A stretch of DNA of 64,000 nt. It comes from Nannocystis sp. Lineage in GTDB: Bacteria > Myxococcota_A > Polyangia > Nannocystales > Nannocystaceae. The position numbers and the translations under genes are program-made. This document shows, piece by piece, positions 8,348 to 21,402 of this stretch (its first letter is position 1; each line of letters begins with the position of its first letter). The notes under the pieces were generated by a model. That model was given only the letters and a program-made list of their open reading frames with translations. It had not been told where the DNA came from and did no database searches. The stretch covers positions 248,001 through 312,000 of the forward strand of contig JADJRG010000022.1 of the NCBI GenBank assembly GCA_016712315.1. The letters run 5' to 3'.

Positions 8348-8692
8348 ATGCACGCCGCGCCCTCGCCCCTCCACGTGGTCCTTGTGACCTGTCCTCCAGA
8401 CCAGGCCGACACGATCCTGCTCGCCCTCTTGCGCCGCCACCTCGTCGGCTGCGGCAACATCCTCCCGGCCGTACGATCGCGCTATTGGTGGCGAGGAGAG
8501 CTCTGCTGCGACGAAGAGGCGCTGCTGATCATGGAGACCACGAGCGAACGCTTGGCTCCCCTCTTCACCGCCATCCGCGAGCTCCATCCGTACGAGGTGC
8601 CCAAGATCCTCGCCCTCGATCCCAGCGCCTGTGACCCCGCCTACCTCGCTTGGCTGGGCGAAGTCACCCGGCCACGAGACGCGCCCCCGTGA
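8348..8692 (+). CDS. cutA: divalent-cation tolerance protein CutA
   Basis: The 114-residue protein matches the trimeric CutA1 fold: VVLVTCPPDQADTILLALL at the N-terminus, the conserved GCGNILPAVRSRYWWRGE segment, and HPYEVPKILALDP near the C-terminus. The usual length is ~105-115 residues. CutA is implicated in copper and divalent-metal tolerance and is structurally PII-like; its biochemical role is still unsettled. The gene is monocistronic here, starts at ATG, and runs convergently with the prolyl oligopeptidase gene 34 bases away. Confidence 0.92.
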   Translation: MHAAPSPLHVVLVTCPPDQADTILLALLRRHLVGCGNILPAVRSRYWWRGELCCDEEALLIMETTSERLAPLFTAIRELHPYEVPKILALDPSACDPAYLAWLGEVTRPRDAPP

Positions 8693-8726
8693 TCCAGCGT
8701 GCACGGGGGCGCGCGCGTCGCCGCCC

Positions 8727-11012
<2,286 letters not shown>

Positions 11013-11040
11013 GCGCGGCTCCGAGCGCGTTTGTACCGGC

Positions 11041-11985
11041 TCAGCCCCCCCGACTCAAGCGCTCCCACGCGACCTTCGTCGGCCGCAGCCGCCGCAGGTC
11101 CAACGCCCCGACCAGCTCCGCCGCCGTGATCGCCTGCACCTCGGGCCCGACGATCCCCAGCGATCCCGCCAGCGCCGCGATCACCCGCTCTGGCGCCGCC
11201 CCGCCCTCCCGCAGCGCCGAGATGTCCGGAGCGCCATGTCTCTTCGACAACTTCTGCCCGTCCTCCCCCAGGATCAGCGGCACGTGGGCGTAGCTGGGCG
11301 CCTGGGCGTCCAGCGCCCGGAGCAAGAGGAGCTGCCGCGGCGTGCTGCTGAGCAGGTCAGCCCCGCGCACGACGTCCGTGATCCCCATCGCCGCGTCATC
11401 CACCACCACCGCGAGCTGGTACGCCCACGCCCCATCGCTGCGGCGCAGCAGCAGATCGCCCACCGTCGCCGCGACATCCTGAGAGATCGGCCCCATGACC
11501 CGATCCGCGAACGCCACCGTGCCCGCCGGCGTCCGCCAGCGGATCGCCGTCGCCCGCGCGGGCGCTCGCGCCCCCTCCCGACACGTACCGGGGTAGCGCG
11601 GCTCCTCCCCCTCCAACACCGCCCCCGTCGCTCGCAGCTCGCGACGCGTACACGAGCAGCGATACGTCGCCAGCCGCGCGAGCGCCCCCTCATACAGCTC
11701 CGAGCGCGCCGACTGGCGATACGGCCCGAACGGCCCGCCGACGTCCGGCCCCTCATCCCAGTCGATCCCGAGCCACCGCAGATCCGCCAAGAGCCGCGCC
11801 TCCAGCTCCGGCCGCGAGCGCAGCGGATCCACGTCCTCGATCCGCATCACAAAGCGCCCGCCGGCCTGGCGCGCGTCCAGCCAGGCGATCAGCGCTGTAC
11901 GGGCGTTCCCCAGGTGGATCCGCCCGGTCGGGCTCGGCGCGAAACGACCGCGATACAGCTCGCCCACGGCCGACACCTCGCTCAC
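11041..11985 (-). CDS. gluQRS: glutamyl-Q tRNA(Asp) synthetase
   Basis: This 314-residue class I aminoacyl-tRNA synthetase lacks an anticodon-binding domain, as expected for GluQ-RS, which attaches glutamate to queuosine at position 34 of tRNA(Asp). It shows RFAPSPTGRIHLGNA (HIGH motif as HLGN) at the start, the zinc ligands CSC...YPGTC around residues 105-135, and KLSKR (KMSKS equivalent) near residue 250. A full-length GltX would be ~480 residues. Its ATG overlaps the stop of the NTF2-like gene by four bases, so the two are co-translated. Confidence 0.9.
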   Translation of the reverse strand: MSEVSAVGELYRGRFAPSPTGRIHLGNARTALIAWLDARQAGGRFVMRIEDVDPLRSRPELEARLLADLRWLGIDWDEGPDVGGPFGPYRQSARSELYEGALARLATYRCSCTRRELRATGAVLEGEEPRYPGTCREGARAPARATAIRWRTPAGTVAFADRVMGPISQDVAATVGDLLLRRSDGAWAYQLAVVVDDAAMGITDVVRGADLLSSTPRQLLLLRALDAQAPSYAHVPLILGEDGQKLSKRHGAPDISALREGGAAPERVIAALAGSLGIVGPEVQAITAAELVGALDLRRLRPTKVAWERLSRGG

Positions 11986-12482
11986 GGGCGCGGCAGATAT
12001 GCGGTCGGGATCGGCGATCCCTCCTCTTCATCCGTCCAGAAGATGCTGAGCAGCCACCAGCGCTGCCCGTCGTTGCGCAGCTGCACGCTGTTGATCCCCC
12101 GCACCACCCTCTCACCCGCCGCGTTCACGATCTCCGCCTCATACGTCGTGAACACGTGCGCGATCCCGCCATACACCTCCGTGCGCCGCAGCAGCTCGCG
12201 CTCGACGAAGCTGCGCAGCCCGCTCCCTAGGTGGTTGCGCACCTGCGTCAGGTAACCCTCGAGATCGCCGTTCAAGTGGCGGCCATCGGCCAGCACCTTG
12301 ATCAGCCGGCAGCTCGGATCGGCGAGCCCGCGCAGGCGCGCCTCATTCGGTCCGCCGCCCTCCGCGAAGGACACCGAGTCGTACAAGGCGCGGATGATCG
12401 CGTCGATCGAGCGCACATCATCGGCGTCGATCGAGGGCGCACGCGGGGGGTCGTCGGGGGGACTGGGAGGCTCCGTCGGCAA
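11982..12482 (-). CDS. NTF2/SnoaL-like protein
   Basis: I place the start at TTG (12482) because AAGGAG lies seven bases upstream; the open frame extends to 12566, but that extension is Arg-rich and unlikely to be coding. The 166-residue product starts with a Pro/Asp-rich tail, then a cone-shaped NTF2-like pattern: a helical segment (SIDAIIRALYDSVSF), a central stretch, and a C-terminal sheet with RGINSVQLRNDG and WWLLSIFWTDE. Members include small-molecule enzymes and assembly factors; nothing here fixes a substrate. It is coupled to gluQRS by a four-base overlap. Confidence 0.7.
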   Translation of the reverse strand: MPTEPPSPPDDPPRAPSIDADDVRSIDAIIRALYDSVSFAEGGGPNEARLRGLADPSCRLIKVLADGRHLNGDLEGYLTQVRNHLGSGLRSFVERELLRRTEVYGGIAHVFTTYEAEIVNAAGERVVRGINSVQLRNDGQRWWLLSIFWTDEEEGSPIPTAYLPRP

Positions 12483-12744
12483 GTGATCGCTCCTTCGTCT
12501 GCGGCTCGGGATTCTACACCGCTGCGCGCGGCTCGCGGTGGAGCCCGTCGATCGGCCCGCAGCCACCTACCGTTGTGCGACGGATCACCACCGCGGAGCC
12601 CACGGGGCGCCCCCGCAGCCCCCCCGCAGCCCCCTAGAACAGCCCCTCACCGGCCTTCTTCGCCCGGAGTCGCGCGCTTTCACCGACTTGCACGCCCGCC
12701 TGATCTCGTGGCAAGCGCCGCAGCCGAGAGTAAGCTCCCGGCCC

Positions 12745-13806
12745 ATGGCGGACCGCTTCGACATCAGCCAGCGAAAAAAAGATCACCTGGCCCTCTGCGC
12801 CGGTGACAACGTGGGCTTCCGCGACAAGAGCACCTTGCTCGAGCAGGTGCACCTCGTCCACAACGCCCTGCCCGAGCTCCACGCCGATCAGGTCGACACC
12901 TCGATCGACCTGCTCGGCAAGACCCTCCGCGCGCCCGTGATCATCGCCGCGATGACGGGCGGCACCGCCGAGGCCGCCGCGATCAACCAGGACCTCGCCG
13001 AGCTCGCCGACGAGCTCGGCCTCGCGATCGGCCTCGGCAGCCAGCGCGCCATGCACGTCCGCCCTGAGACCGCCTGGACCTTCAAAGTCCGCCAGCGCGC
13101 CCCTCGCGTCCTCCTCTTGGGCAACCTCGGCCTCGTACAAGCGCGCGCCATGAGCACCGCCGAGATCCAGGATCTCTGCGGCCAAGTCGGCGCCGACGCC
13201 CTCTGCATCCACCTCAACCCCGCCATGGAGATCGTCCAGCCTGGCGGGGATCGCGACTTCTCTGGCGGCCTCGACCTCTTCCGCCGCCTCGTCGAAGAGC
13301 TGCCGATCCCCATCATCGCCAAAGAGACCGGCTGCGGCCTCTCCCGGGGCGTCGGTCGTCGTCTCCACGCCGCAGGTGTCCGCCACGTCGACGTCAGCGG
13401 CGCAGGCGGCACCAGCTGGGTCGCAGTCGAAGCCCACCGCGCCGTCGACGAGGACGCACGCGCCCTCGCCGAAGAGCTCTGGGACTGGGGCATCCCCACC
13501 GCCGCCTCCGTCCTCCAACTCCACGGCCTCGGCCTTCGAATCATCGCCACCGGCGGCATGCGCAGCGGCTACGACGTCGCGCGCGCGATCGCCCTCGGCG
13601 CCAGCGCTGGCGGCCTCGCCGCGGCCGTGCTCAAAGCCTACCGAGCCGGCGGCGCGCCTGGCGCCCGAGCCTTCCTCCAACAGGTCATGCTCACCGTCCG
13701 CAGCATCATGCTGCTCACGGGCGCCCGCACCGTCGCCGATCTCCAGCGCGCCCCCCGCACTCTCGGCCCGGACCTCCTCCGCTGGACCCCCGAGCCCGAG
13801 CTCTAG
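12745..13806 (+). CDS. fni: type 2 isopentenyl-diphosphate isomerase
   Basis: This 353-residue FMN- and NADPH-dependent enzyme interconverts IPP and DMAPP. Visible family segments are QRKKDHL near residue 8, AAMTGGTAEAAAIN (~70-83), GLGSQRAM (~97-104), HLNPAMEIVQPGGDRDF (~152-168), KETGCGLSR (~190) and the C-terminal FMN phosphate loop TGGMRSGYDVARAIALGA. The ATG at 12745 fits the usual N-terminus; the upstream in-frame extension is rejected. It opens the mevalonate cluster, with 13 bases to the next gene. Type 2 isomerases commonly accompany bacterial mevalonate operons. Confidence 0.95.
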   Translation: MADRFDISQRKKDHLALCAGDNVGFRDKSTLLEQVHLVHNALPELHADQVDTSIDLLGKTLRAPVIIAAMTGGTAEAAAINQDLAELADELGLAIGLGSQRAMHVRPETAWTFKVRQRAPRVLLLGNLGLVQARAMSTAEIQDLCGQVGADALCIHLNPAMEIVQPGGDRDFSGGLDLFRRLVEELPIPIIAKETGCGLSRGVGRRLHAAGVRHVDVSGAGGTSWVAVEAHRAVDEDARALAEELWDWGIPTAASVLQLHGLGLRIIATGGMRSGYDVARAIALGASAGGLAAAVLKAYRAGGAPGARAFLQQVMLTVRSIMLLTGARTVADLQRAPRTLGPDLLRWTPEPEL

Positions 13807-13819
13807 GCCTTTTCTCCTG

Positions 13820-14752
13820 ATGTCCACCCCGGCCCTTCATCCCCGCGCCGAAGCCCACGGCAAGGTCATCCTTTTAGGAGAGCACGCCGTCGTCTACGGC
13901 CGTCCGGCCCTCGCCGCCGGCTTGCCGCAAGGCATCGTGCTCACCGCGCACCCCTTGCCGAATCCGGCAAGCCTCAACCACCTCAGCATCCCTGCCTGGC
14001 AGCTCGACCTCCCCCTCCGCCCCGGCGACGACCACCCTGTCGCCCGCGCCGCCCACGCGGTGCTCGCCCACTGCCACGGCCCCACCCACGGCTGGAGGAT
14101 CCAAGGCGACAGCCACCTCCCCGCTCGCGCCGGGCTCGGCTCCTCCGCCGCCCTCACCGTCGCCCTCGCCCGCCTGGTCCTCGGCCCGCACGCCCGCCTG
14201 GAGGCGATCCTCGAAGCCTCGATGGTCGGCGAGCGGATCTTTCACGGCGCCCCCTCCGGGCTCGACAGTGAGATCGCCGCCCGCGGCGGCCTGCTCCGTT
14301 ACGTACGCGGTGCCCCCCCCGAGCCGATCCCGCTCGCCCACCCGCTCTCCCTCATCGTGATCCCGAGCGGAATCGCGCGCTCCACCGCCACCGAGGTCGC
14401 GAAGGTGCGCGCCCGCCACGATCGCCACCCGAGCGTGCTCGGCCCGACCTTGGACGCCCTCGCCGCCGCCGTCGATGCTGGCATCCAAGCCCTCCAAGCC
14501 GCCGATCTCCCCGGTTTTGGCGAGCTCATGGACATCGCCCACGAGCTGCTCAGCGCCACCGGCGTCAGCACCCCCGAGCTCGACCGCCTCTGCGCGCTCG
14601 CCCGCGCCCACGGCGCCCGCGGCGCCAAACTCACCGGCGCCGGCGGCGGCGGTTGCCTCATCGCCCTCCCCCCCGCCGATCCCGCCCTCCTGCTCCAAGG
14701 CCTCGAAGCCGCTGGCCTTGAGCCGCTCGCCATCACGATCACCGCCTCATGA
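13820..14752 (+). CDS. mvk: mevalonate kinase
   Basis: This 310-residue GHMP kinase phosphorylates mevalonate at O5. Motif 1 is GKVILLGEHAVVYGRPALA (~residues 13-31), the ATP loop is LPARAGLGSSAALTVAL (~100), and motif 3 is KLTGAGGGGCLIAL near residue 275. FHGAPSGLDSEIAARGG supplies the catalytic Asp region. The GEHAVVYG form together with GAPSGLD favours mevalonate kinase over the other GHMP enzymes, and all three other mevalonate-pathway kinase or decarboxylase activities are encoded next to it. The stop overlaps the mvaD start (ATGA), implying coupled translation. Confidence 0.93.
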   Translation: MSTPALHPRAEAHGKVILLGEHAVVYGRPALAAGLPQGIVLTAHPLPNPASLNHLSIPAWQLDLPLRPGDDHPVARAAHAVLAHCHGPTHGWRIQGDSHLPARAGLGSSAALTVALARLVLGPHARLEAILEASMVGERIFHGAPSGLDSEIAARGGLLRYVRGAPPEPIPLAHPLSLIVIPSGIARSTATEVAKVRARHDRHPSVLGPTLDALAAAVDAGIQALQAADLPGFGELMDIAHELLSATGVSTPELDRLCALARAHGARGAKLTGAGGGGCLIALPPADPALLLQGLEAAGLEPLAITITAS

Positions 14753-15744
14753 AGTCCACCCGCGCCGTCGCCCACTCCAACATCGCCCTCGTCAAATACT
14801 GGGGCAAACGTGAAGCCGTACCTGGCCAACCCGACGACCTCAACCTCCCGGCGGTCGGCTCCCTCTCCTTCACCCTCGATCGTCTGCGCAGCGACACCCT
14901 CGTCGCCCCTGATCCGCGAGATAGCTTCATCCTCAACGGCGAGCACCACGCCGACGCCCCCAAGATCTTCCGCCACCTCGATCGGATCTGGCGCGCGACC
15001 GGCCGGGCCGCCCCCCGCCCGACCACCCGCGTCAGCTCCACCAATTTTTTGCCGACCGCGGCAGGGCTCGCCAGCTCAGCCTCCGGCTTCGCCGCCCTCA
15101 CCCTCGCCGCCGCCGCCGCCTACGGCCTCGACCTCCCCAACAAAGACCTCTCTGTGCTCGCCCGCCGCGGCTCCGGTTCCGCCGCCCGCTCCCTTTGGGG
15201 CGGTTTTGTCCGCCAACACCGCGGCGGCGACGGCGGCGACGGCTGCTACGCCGAACCCCTCTTCCCCCAAGATCACTGGGACCTCCGCCTCCTCATCGTC
15301 CACACCGCCCGTGGCCCCAAGTCGATCAGCTCCACCGAGGGCATGCAGCGCTGCCGCGCGACCTCCCCCTACTACCAGCCGTGGCTCGACACCTCGGAGG
15401 CCGATCTCGCCGCCGCCGAGGCAGCGATCGCCGCTCGTGATCTCAGCGCCTTGGGCGCCGTCATGGAGCGAAGCTGCTTCAAGATGCACGCCTGCATGCT
15501 CGCCAGCGCCCCTCCCATCCTCTACTGGAACGGCCGCACCCTCGACGTGATCCGCGCAGTGTGGGCCGCCCGTGAGGCTGGCCTGCCCGGCTTCGTCACC
15601 AGCGACGCCGGCCCGCACGTCAAGGTCCTCACCCTCGCCGACCACGCCGAGCCGCTCGCGGCCCAATTACGCGACGTACCTGGGGTATTCGAGGTCGACG
15701 TCGTCGCCGCCGGCCCCGACGCCCACGTGGAGATCCTCGCATGA
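14749..15744 (+). CDS. mvaD: diphosphomevalonate decarboxylase
   Basis: The 331-residue enzyme converts mevalonate 5-diphosphate to IPP with ATP and release of CO2. Signatures are NIALVKYWGKRE at the N-terminus, STNFLPTAAGLASSASGFAAL (~100-120), RRGSGSAARSLWGGFV (~145-160), SISSTEGM, and TSDAGPHVKVL near residue 284, where the Asp of DAGP is catalytic. Length is typical (~325-335). It starts inside the mvk stop codon. Cytosolic. Confidence 0.95.
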   Translation: MKSTRAVAHSNIALVKYWGKREAVPGQPDDLNLPAVGSLSFTLDRLRSDTLVAPDPRDSFILNGEHHADAPKIFRHLDRIWRATGRAAPRPTTRVSSTNFLPTAAGLASSASGFAALTLAAAAAYGLDLPNKDLSVLARRGSGSAARSLWGGFVRQHRGGDGGDGCYAEPLFPQDHWDLRLLIVHTARGPKSISSTEGMQRCRATSPYYQPWLDTSEADLAAAEAAIAARDLSALGAVMERSCFKMHACMLASAPPILYWNGRTLDVIRAVWAAREAGLPGFVTSDAGPHVKVLTLADHAEPLAAQLRDVPGVFEVDVVAAGPDAHVEILA

Positions 15745-15808
15745 TCGTGCACCGTAGTCGGCGCCTCGCGCCCATGCCTCACTCAACCCCCACCGAGGAG
15801 CGCCGCCG

Positions 15809-18052
<2,244 letters not shown>

Positions 18053-18146
18053 AACTCTGTGCGCTCCGCCACCCTGCGCGCCCTCGCCCGCGCAGATCCC
18101 AAGATCCGCGCTAGATTCCCTCATCCTTTCTCGACCGGAGCTCCCC

Positions 18147-19118
18147 ATGGTCAACGCCACAGAGCCGCGCCTCTACGCCGTCCCCTCGCTGAGCGCCGAC
18201 GCCCGCGATCTCGCCCATAACGCCCCCGACGGCGCGCCACCTGGCCCCTGGACCGTCGAGACCGGCTACCGCTACTGCGAGCGCATGGCGACCGCCCACT
18301 ACGAGAACTTCCCGGTCGCCTCGCGCTTCCTCCCCGCCCACCTGCGGCCGCACATCATGGCGATCTACGCCTTCGCCCGCAGCGCCGACGACTTCGCGGA
18401 CGAGCCCCGCTACGAGGGTCGCCGGATCCAGGCCCTCGATCGCTGGGAGGAGCTGCTCGAGGCCTGTTATCACCGCCCCGTCGATCACCCGATCTTCCTC
18501 GCCCTGCGCGACACGGTCCGCCACCACAAGATCCCCATCGGCCCCTTCAAGGCGCTGCTCACCGCCTTCCGCATGGACCAGATCAAGGCGCGCTACGCCA
18601 CCTTCGCCGAGCTTCGCCACTACTGCGTCCACTCGGCCAACCCTGTCGGCCAGCTCGTCCTCTACGTGCACGGCCACCGCGAGCCGGGCCTGCACCGCTA
18701 CTCCGACGAGATCTGCACCGCCCTGCAGATCGCCAACTTCCTCCAAGATCTCAGCGTCGACGTCCCCCGCGGCCGCTCCTACCTGCCGGAGGAGGACCTC
18801 GTGCACTTCGGCGTCAGCCGCGACGATCTGCTCGCCGGCCGCGCCACCAAGCCCTTCCGCGAGCTGATGGCCTTCTCCGTCGCCCGCACCCGCGCCCTCT
18901 TCATGCGAGGCCGCCCGCTGATCCGCCAGGTCAGCCCCGGCCTCTCCATGGAGCTCGACGCGACCTGGCGAGGCGGCATGGCGATCCTCCAGCGCATCGA
19001 AGATCTCGACTACGAAGTGCTCAACCACCGCCCCACCCTCGAGAAGCGCGACATGGCCGAGATCGCCGCGCGCTCGCTCTTCAACTTCGGCCGCCGCCTG
19101 ATCCGCGGAGAGGTCTGA
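18147..19118 (+). CDS. hpnC: squalene synthase-like HpnC (hydroxysqualene synthase)
   Basis: This 323-residue member of the trans-isoprenyl diphosphate head-to-head synthase family has the first aspartate motif in FARSADDFADE (~residues 70-80) and the second in NFLQDLSVDVPRGRSYLP (~195-212). HYENFPVASRFLP near the N-terminus is typical of HpnC rather than HpnD. In the three-enzyme bacterial route HpnC converts presqualene diphosphate to hydroxysqualene. The ATG is preceded by CGGAG. hpnD follows after 11 bases, so the three hpn genes form an operon, probably continued from the mevalonate genes (94-base gap). Confidence 0.92.
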   Translation: MVNATEPRLYAVPSLSADARDLAHNAPDGAPPGPWTVETGYRYCERMATAHYENFPVASRFLPAHLRPHIMAIYAFARSADDFADEPRYEGRRIQALDRWEELLEACYHRPVDHPIFLALRDTVRHHKIPIGPFKALLTAFRMDQIKARYATFAELRHYCVHSANPVGQLVLYVHGHREPGLHRYSDEICTALQIANFLQDLSVDVPRGRSYLPEEDLVHFGVSRDDLLAGRATKPFRELMAFSVARTRALFMRGRPLIRQVSPGLSMELDATWRGGMAILQRIEDLDYEVLNHRPTLEKRDMAEIAARSLFNFGRRLIRGEV

Positions 19119-19129
19119 GCGGAGGCCGA

Positions 19130-20047
19130 TTGATCCGCCCGATCCAGCTCGTCACGCAGCTCCCGCGGCGAGGCGCGGCGGCCCTCGCGCGCCTCACGCG
19201 GCGCTCCAGCTCCAATTTTAAGTTCGCCTTCCTCTTCCTCGGAGCCGAGCAGCAGCGCGCCCTCCAGCAGGTCTACGAGTTTTGTCGGATCGTCGACGAC
19301 ATCGTCGACGACCGGCCCTCGGGCCCCGCCGGCGACGCCGCCGCTCGCGCGGCGCTCGGCGAGTGGAGCCGAGAGATCGCCCGGATCTACGCCGACGCCT
19401 ACACCGACGATGATCCCCCGCACACCGAGCTCGGCCGCGGCCTCGCCGCCAGCCACGCCCACTTCAATTTCCCGCGCGACGCCTTCGACGAGATCATCGC
19501 CGGCGTCGCCATGGATCTCGATCAGTCGACCTACGCCGACATGGACGAGCTCCGCCTCTACTGCTATCGCGTCGCCTCCTGCGTCGGCTTCCTCTGCGTC
19601 GCCATCTTCGGCGATCAGGGCCCCGCCGCCCGCGACTACGCCGAGCACCTCGGCCTCGCCCTCCAGTACACCAACATCCTCCGCGACATCGCCGAGGACG
19701 CCCAACGGGGCCGCGTCTACATCCCTGTCGAGCTGCTCGCCCGCCACGGCATGACCCCCAGGGACCTCCTCGACTACCGCTACGACGGCCGCTTCGTCGC
19801 GATCGCCCAGGACTTCGCCGCCGCCGCCGAGCGCGAGTACCAGGCCGCCTGGGCGCAGCTCGCCCGCACCCAGCGGCGCCGCGCCCTCATCCCCGCCGAG
19901 ATCATGGGCCGCACCTACCACGAGATCCTCCAAGAGATCCGCGCCCGCAACTTCAACGTCTTCACCCGTCGCGCCGCCCTCCGCCGCCGCGACAAGCTCT
20001 GGGTCGCCGCGATGGCGATCGCCCGCGCCGGCATCGCCAGCCTCTAG
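19130..20047 (+). CDS. hpnD: presqualene diphosphate synthase HpnD
   Basis: The 305-residue protein shows both aspartate motifs of head-to-head prenyl synthases: FCRIVDDIVDD (~residues 45-55) and NILRDIAEDAQRGRVYIP (~180-197), plus SSNFKFAFLFL near the N-terminus, as in HpnD. HpnD condenses two farnesyl diphosphates to presqualene diphosphate. The start is TTG with GGAGG four bases upstream; no ATG or GTG lies nearby. It sits between hpnC and hpnE in the standard order. Confidence 0.92.
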   Translation: MIRPIQLVTQLPRRGAAALARLTRRSSSNFKFAFLFLGAEQQRALQQVYEFCRIVDDIVDDRPSGPAGDAAARAALGEWSREIARIYADAYTDDDPPHTELGRGLAASHAHFNFPRDAFDEIIAGVAMDLDQSTYADMDELRLYCYRVASCVGFLCVAIFGDQGPAARDYAEHLGLALQYTNILRDIAEDAQRGRVYIPVELLARHGMTPRDLLDYRYDGRFVAIAQDFAAAAEREYQAAWAQLARTQRRRALIPAEIMGRTYHEILQEIRARNFNVFTRRAALRRRDKLWVAAMAIARAGIASL

Positions 20048-20069
20048 TCGCCCTCCGCAGGGAGCCCCC

Positions 20070-21395
20070 GTGCCTCACACGATCGTCATCGGCGCCGGCC
20101 TCGCCGGTCTCGCCGCCGCCGTCCGCCTCATCGACGCTGGCCACCGAGTCACCCTCATCGAAGCCACCAAAGCGGGCGGCGGCCGCGCCCGCTCCTTCGT
20201 CGATCCTGCCTCGGGCCGCGAGCTCGACAACGGTCAGCACCTCGTCATGGGCTGCTACCGCGAGACCCTCGCCTTCCTCCGCCAGATCGGCGTGCACGAC
20301 GGGATCTACTTCCAGCGCGACCTCGCCATCGACATGGTCAAGCCTGGCGGCAAGCGAGCGAAGCTCCTCTGCCCGCCCCTACCGGCGCCCCTCCACCTCG
20401 CCGCCGGCTTGCTCACCATGCGCGGCGTCGGCGTGCTCCACAAAGCGGCCGCTCTGCGCGCCGGCCTGCTCCTCAGCGGCGAGGTCCGCCGCCCGGACGA
20501 CAACGAGACCTGCGACGCCTGGCTGCGCCGCCTCGGCCAGACCGCCGGGATCCGCGCGATCTTCTGGGAGCCCCTGATCTGGGCCACCCTCAACGACGAT
20601 CCCCTCGTCGCCTCCGCCGCGATGCTCATGGCCGTCCTAGAGCGCGCGTTTATGAGCACCCGCGACGCCTCCCGCCTCGGCGTGCCGCGCGTCCCCCTCA
20701 GCCGCCTCTACGTCGACCAGGCCCTCGCCTACTCGCGCGATCGAGGCGCCGTAATCCACCTCGGCCAGCCCGTACGCGCCCTCCGCGTCGCCGATCAGGC
20801 GATCGCCGGCGTCATCCTCAAGTCTGGCGAGCAGATCGACGCAGATCAGGTCATCAGCGCCGTCCCGCCGCCTGCCCTCTTGGACATGCTCCCTGGGACA
20901 TGGCCGAATCACCCGATCTTCCAGGACGTCGCCCGCCTCGGCGCCTCGCCGATCATCAACCTCTGGCTGGTCGTCGATCGCGCCCCCTTCGACGATCCCT
21001 TCCTCGGCCTCGTCAGCAGCGAGCTCCACTGGCTCTTCAACCGCTCGCGGATCGAGGGTCACAGCGGCGGCGAGGCGCTCCTCAACGTCACGATCTCCGC
21101 CGCCCGCGCCTCCCTGGAGGACAGCCAAGAGGCCCTCGTCGGCCTCTTCAACGCCGAGATGCGCCGCTACTTCCCCGGCCGCCCGTACACGATCCGCCAC
21201 GTCAAGGTGATCAAAGAGAAGCGCGCCACCATCTCCCACGCCGCCGGCACCTACCACCGCCGCCCCGAGGCGCAGTCGCCCCTGCGCGGCCTCTACCTCG
21301 CCGGCGACTGGGTGCGCACCGGCCTGCCCGCGACCATCGAATCCGCCGTCCAGAGCGGCCACGACGCCGCCGCCGCCCTGCTCCCCCCCACCTGA
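20070..21395 (+). CDS. hpnE: hydroxysqualene dehydroxylase HpnE
   Basis: This 441-residue FAD-dependent amine-oxidase-family protein starts at GTG with the dinucleotide fold IVIGAGLAGLAAAVRLIDAG, the ARSFVD...DNGQHLVMG segment typical of HpnE, and the C-terminal FAD motif LYLAGDWVRTGLPATIESAVQSG. HpnE reduces hydroxysqualene to squalene using FADH2. Together with HpnC and HpnD it gives squalene for hopanoids or sterols; no cyclase or squalene epoxidase is in this window. The next gene is convergent, eight bases beyond the stop. Confidence 0.93.
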   Translation: MPHTIVIGAGLAGLAAAVRLIDAGHRVTLIEATKAGGGRARSFVDPASGRELDNGQHLVMGCYRETLAFLRQIGVHDGIYFQRDLAIDMVKPGGKRAKLLCPPLPAPLHLAAGLLTMRGVGVLHKAAALRAGLLLSGEVRRPDDNETCDAWLRRLGQTAGIRAIFWEPLIWATLNDDPLVASAAMLMAVLERAFMSTRDASRLGVPRVPLSRLYVDQALAYSRDRGAVIHLGQPVRALRVADQAIAGVILKSGEQIDADQVISAVPPPALLDMLPGTWPNHPIFQDVARLGASPIINLWLVVDRAPFDDPFLGLVSSELHWLFNRSRIEGHSGGEALLNVTISAARASLEDSQEALVGLFNAEMRRYFPGRPYTIRHVKVIKEKRATISHAAGTYHRRPEAQSPLRGLYLAGDWVRTGLPATIESAVQSGHDAAAALLPPT

Positions 21396-21402
21396 CCTGG
21401 CC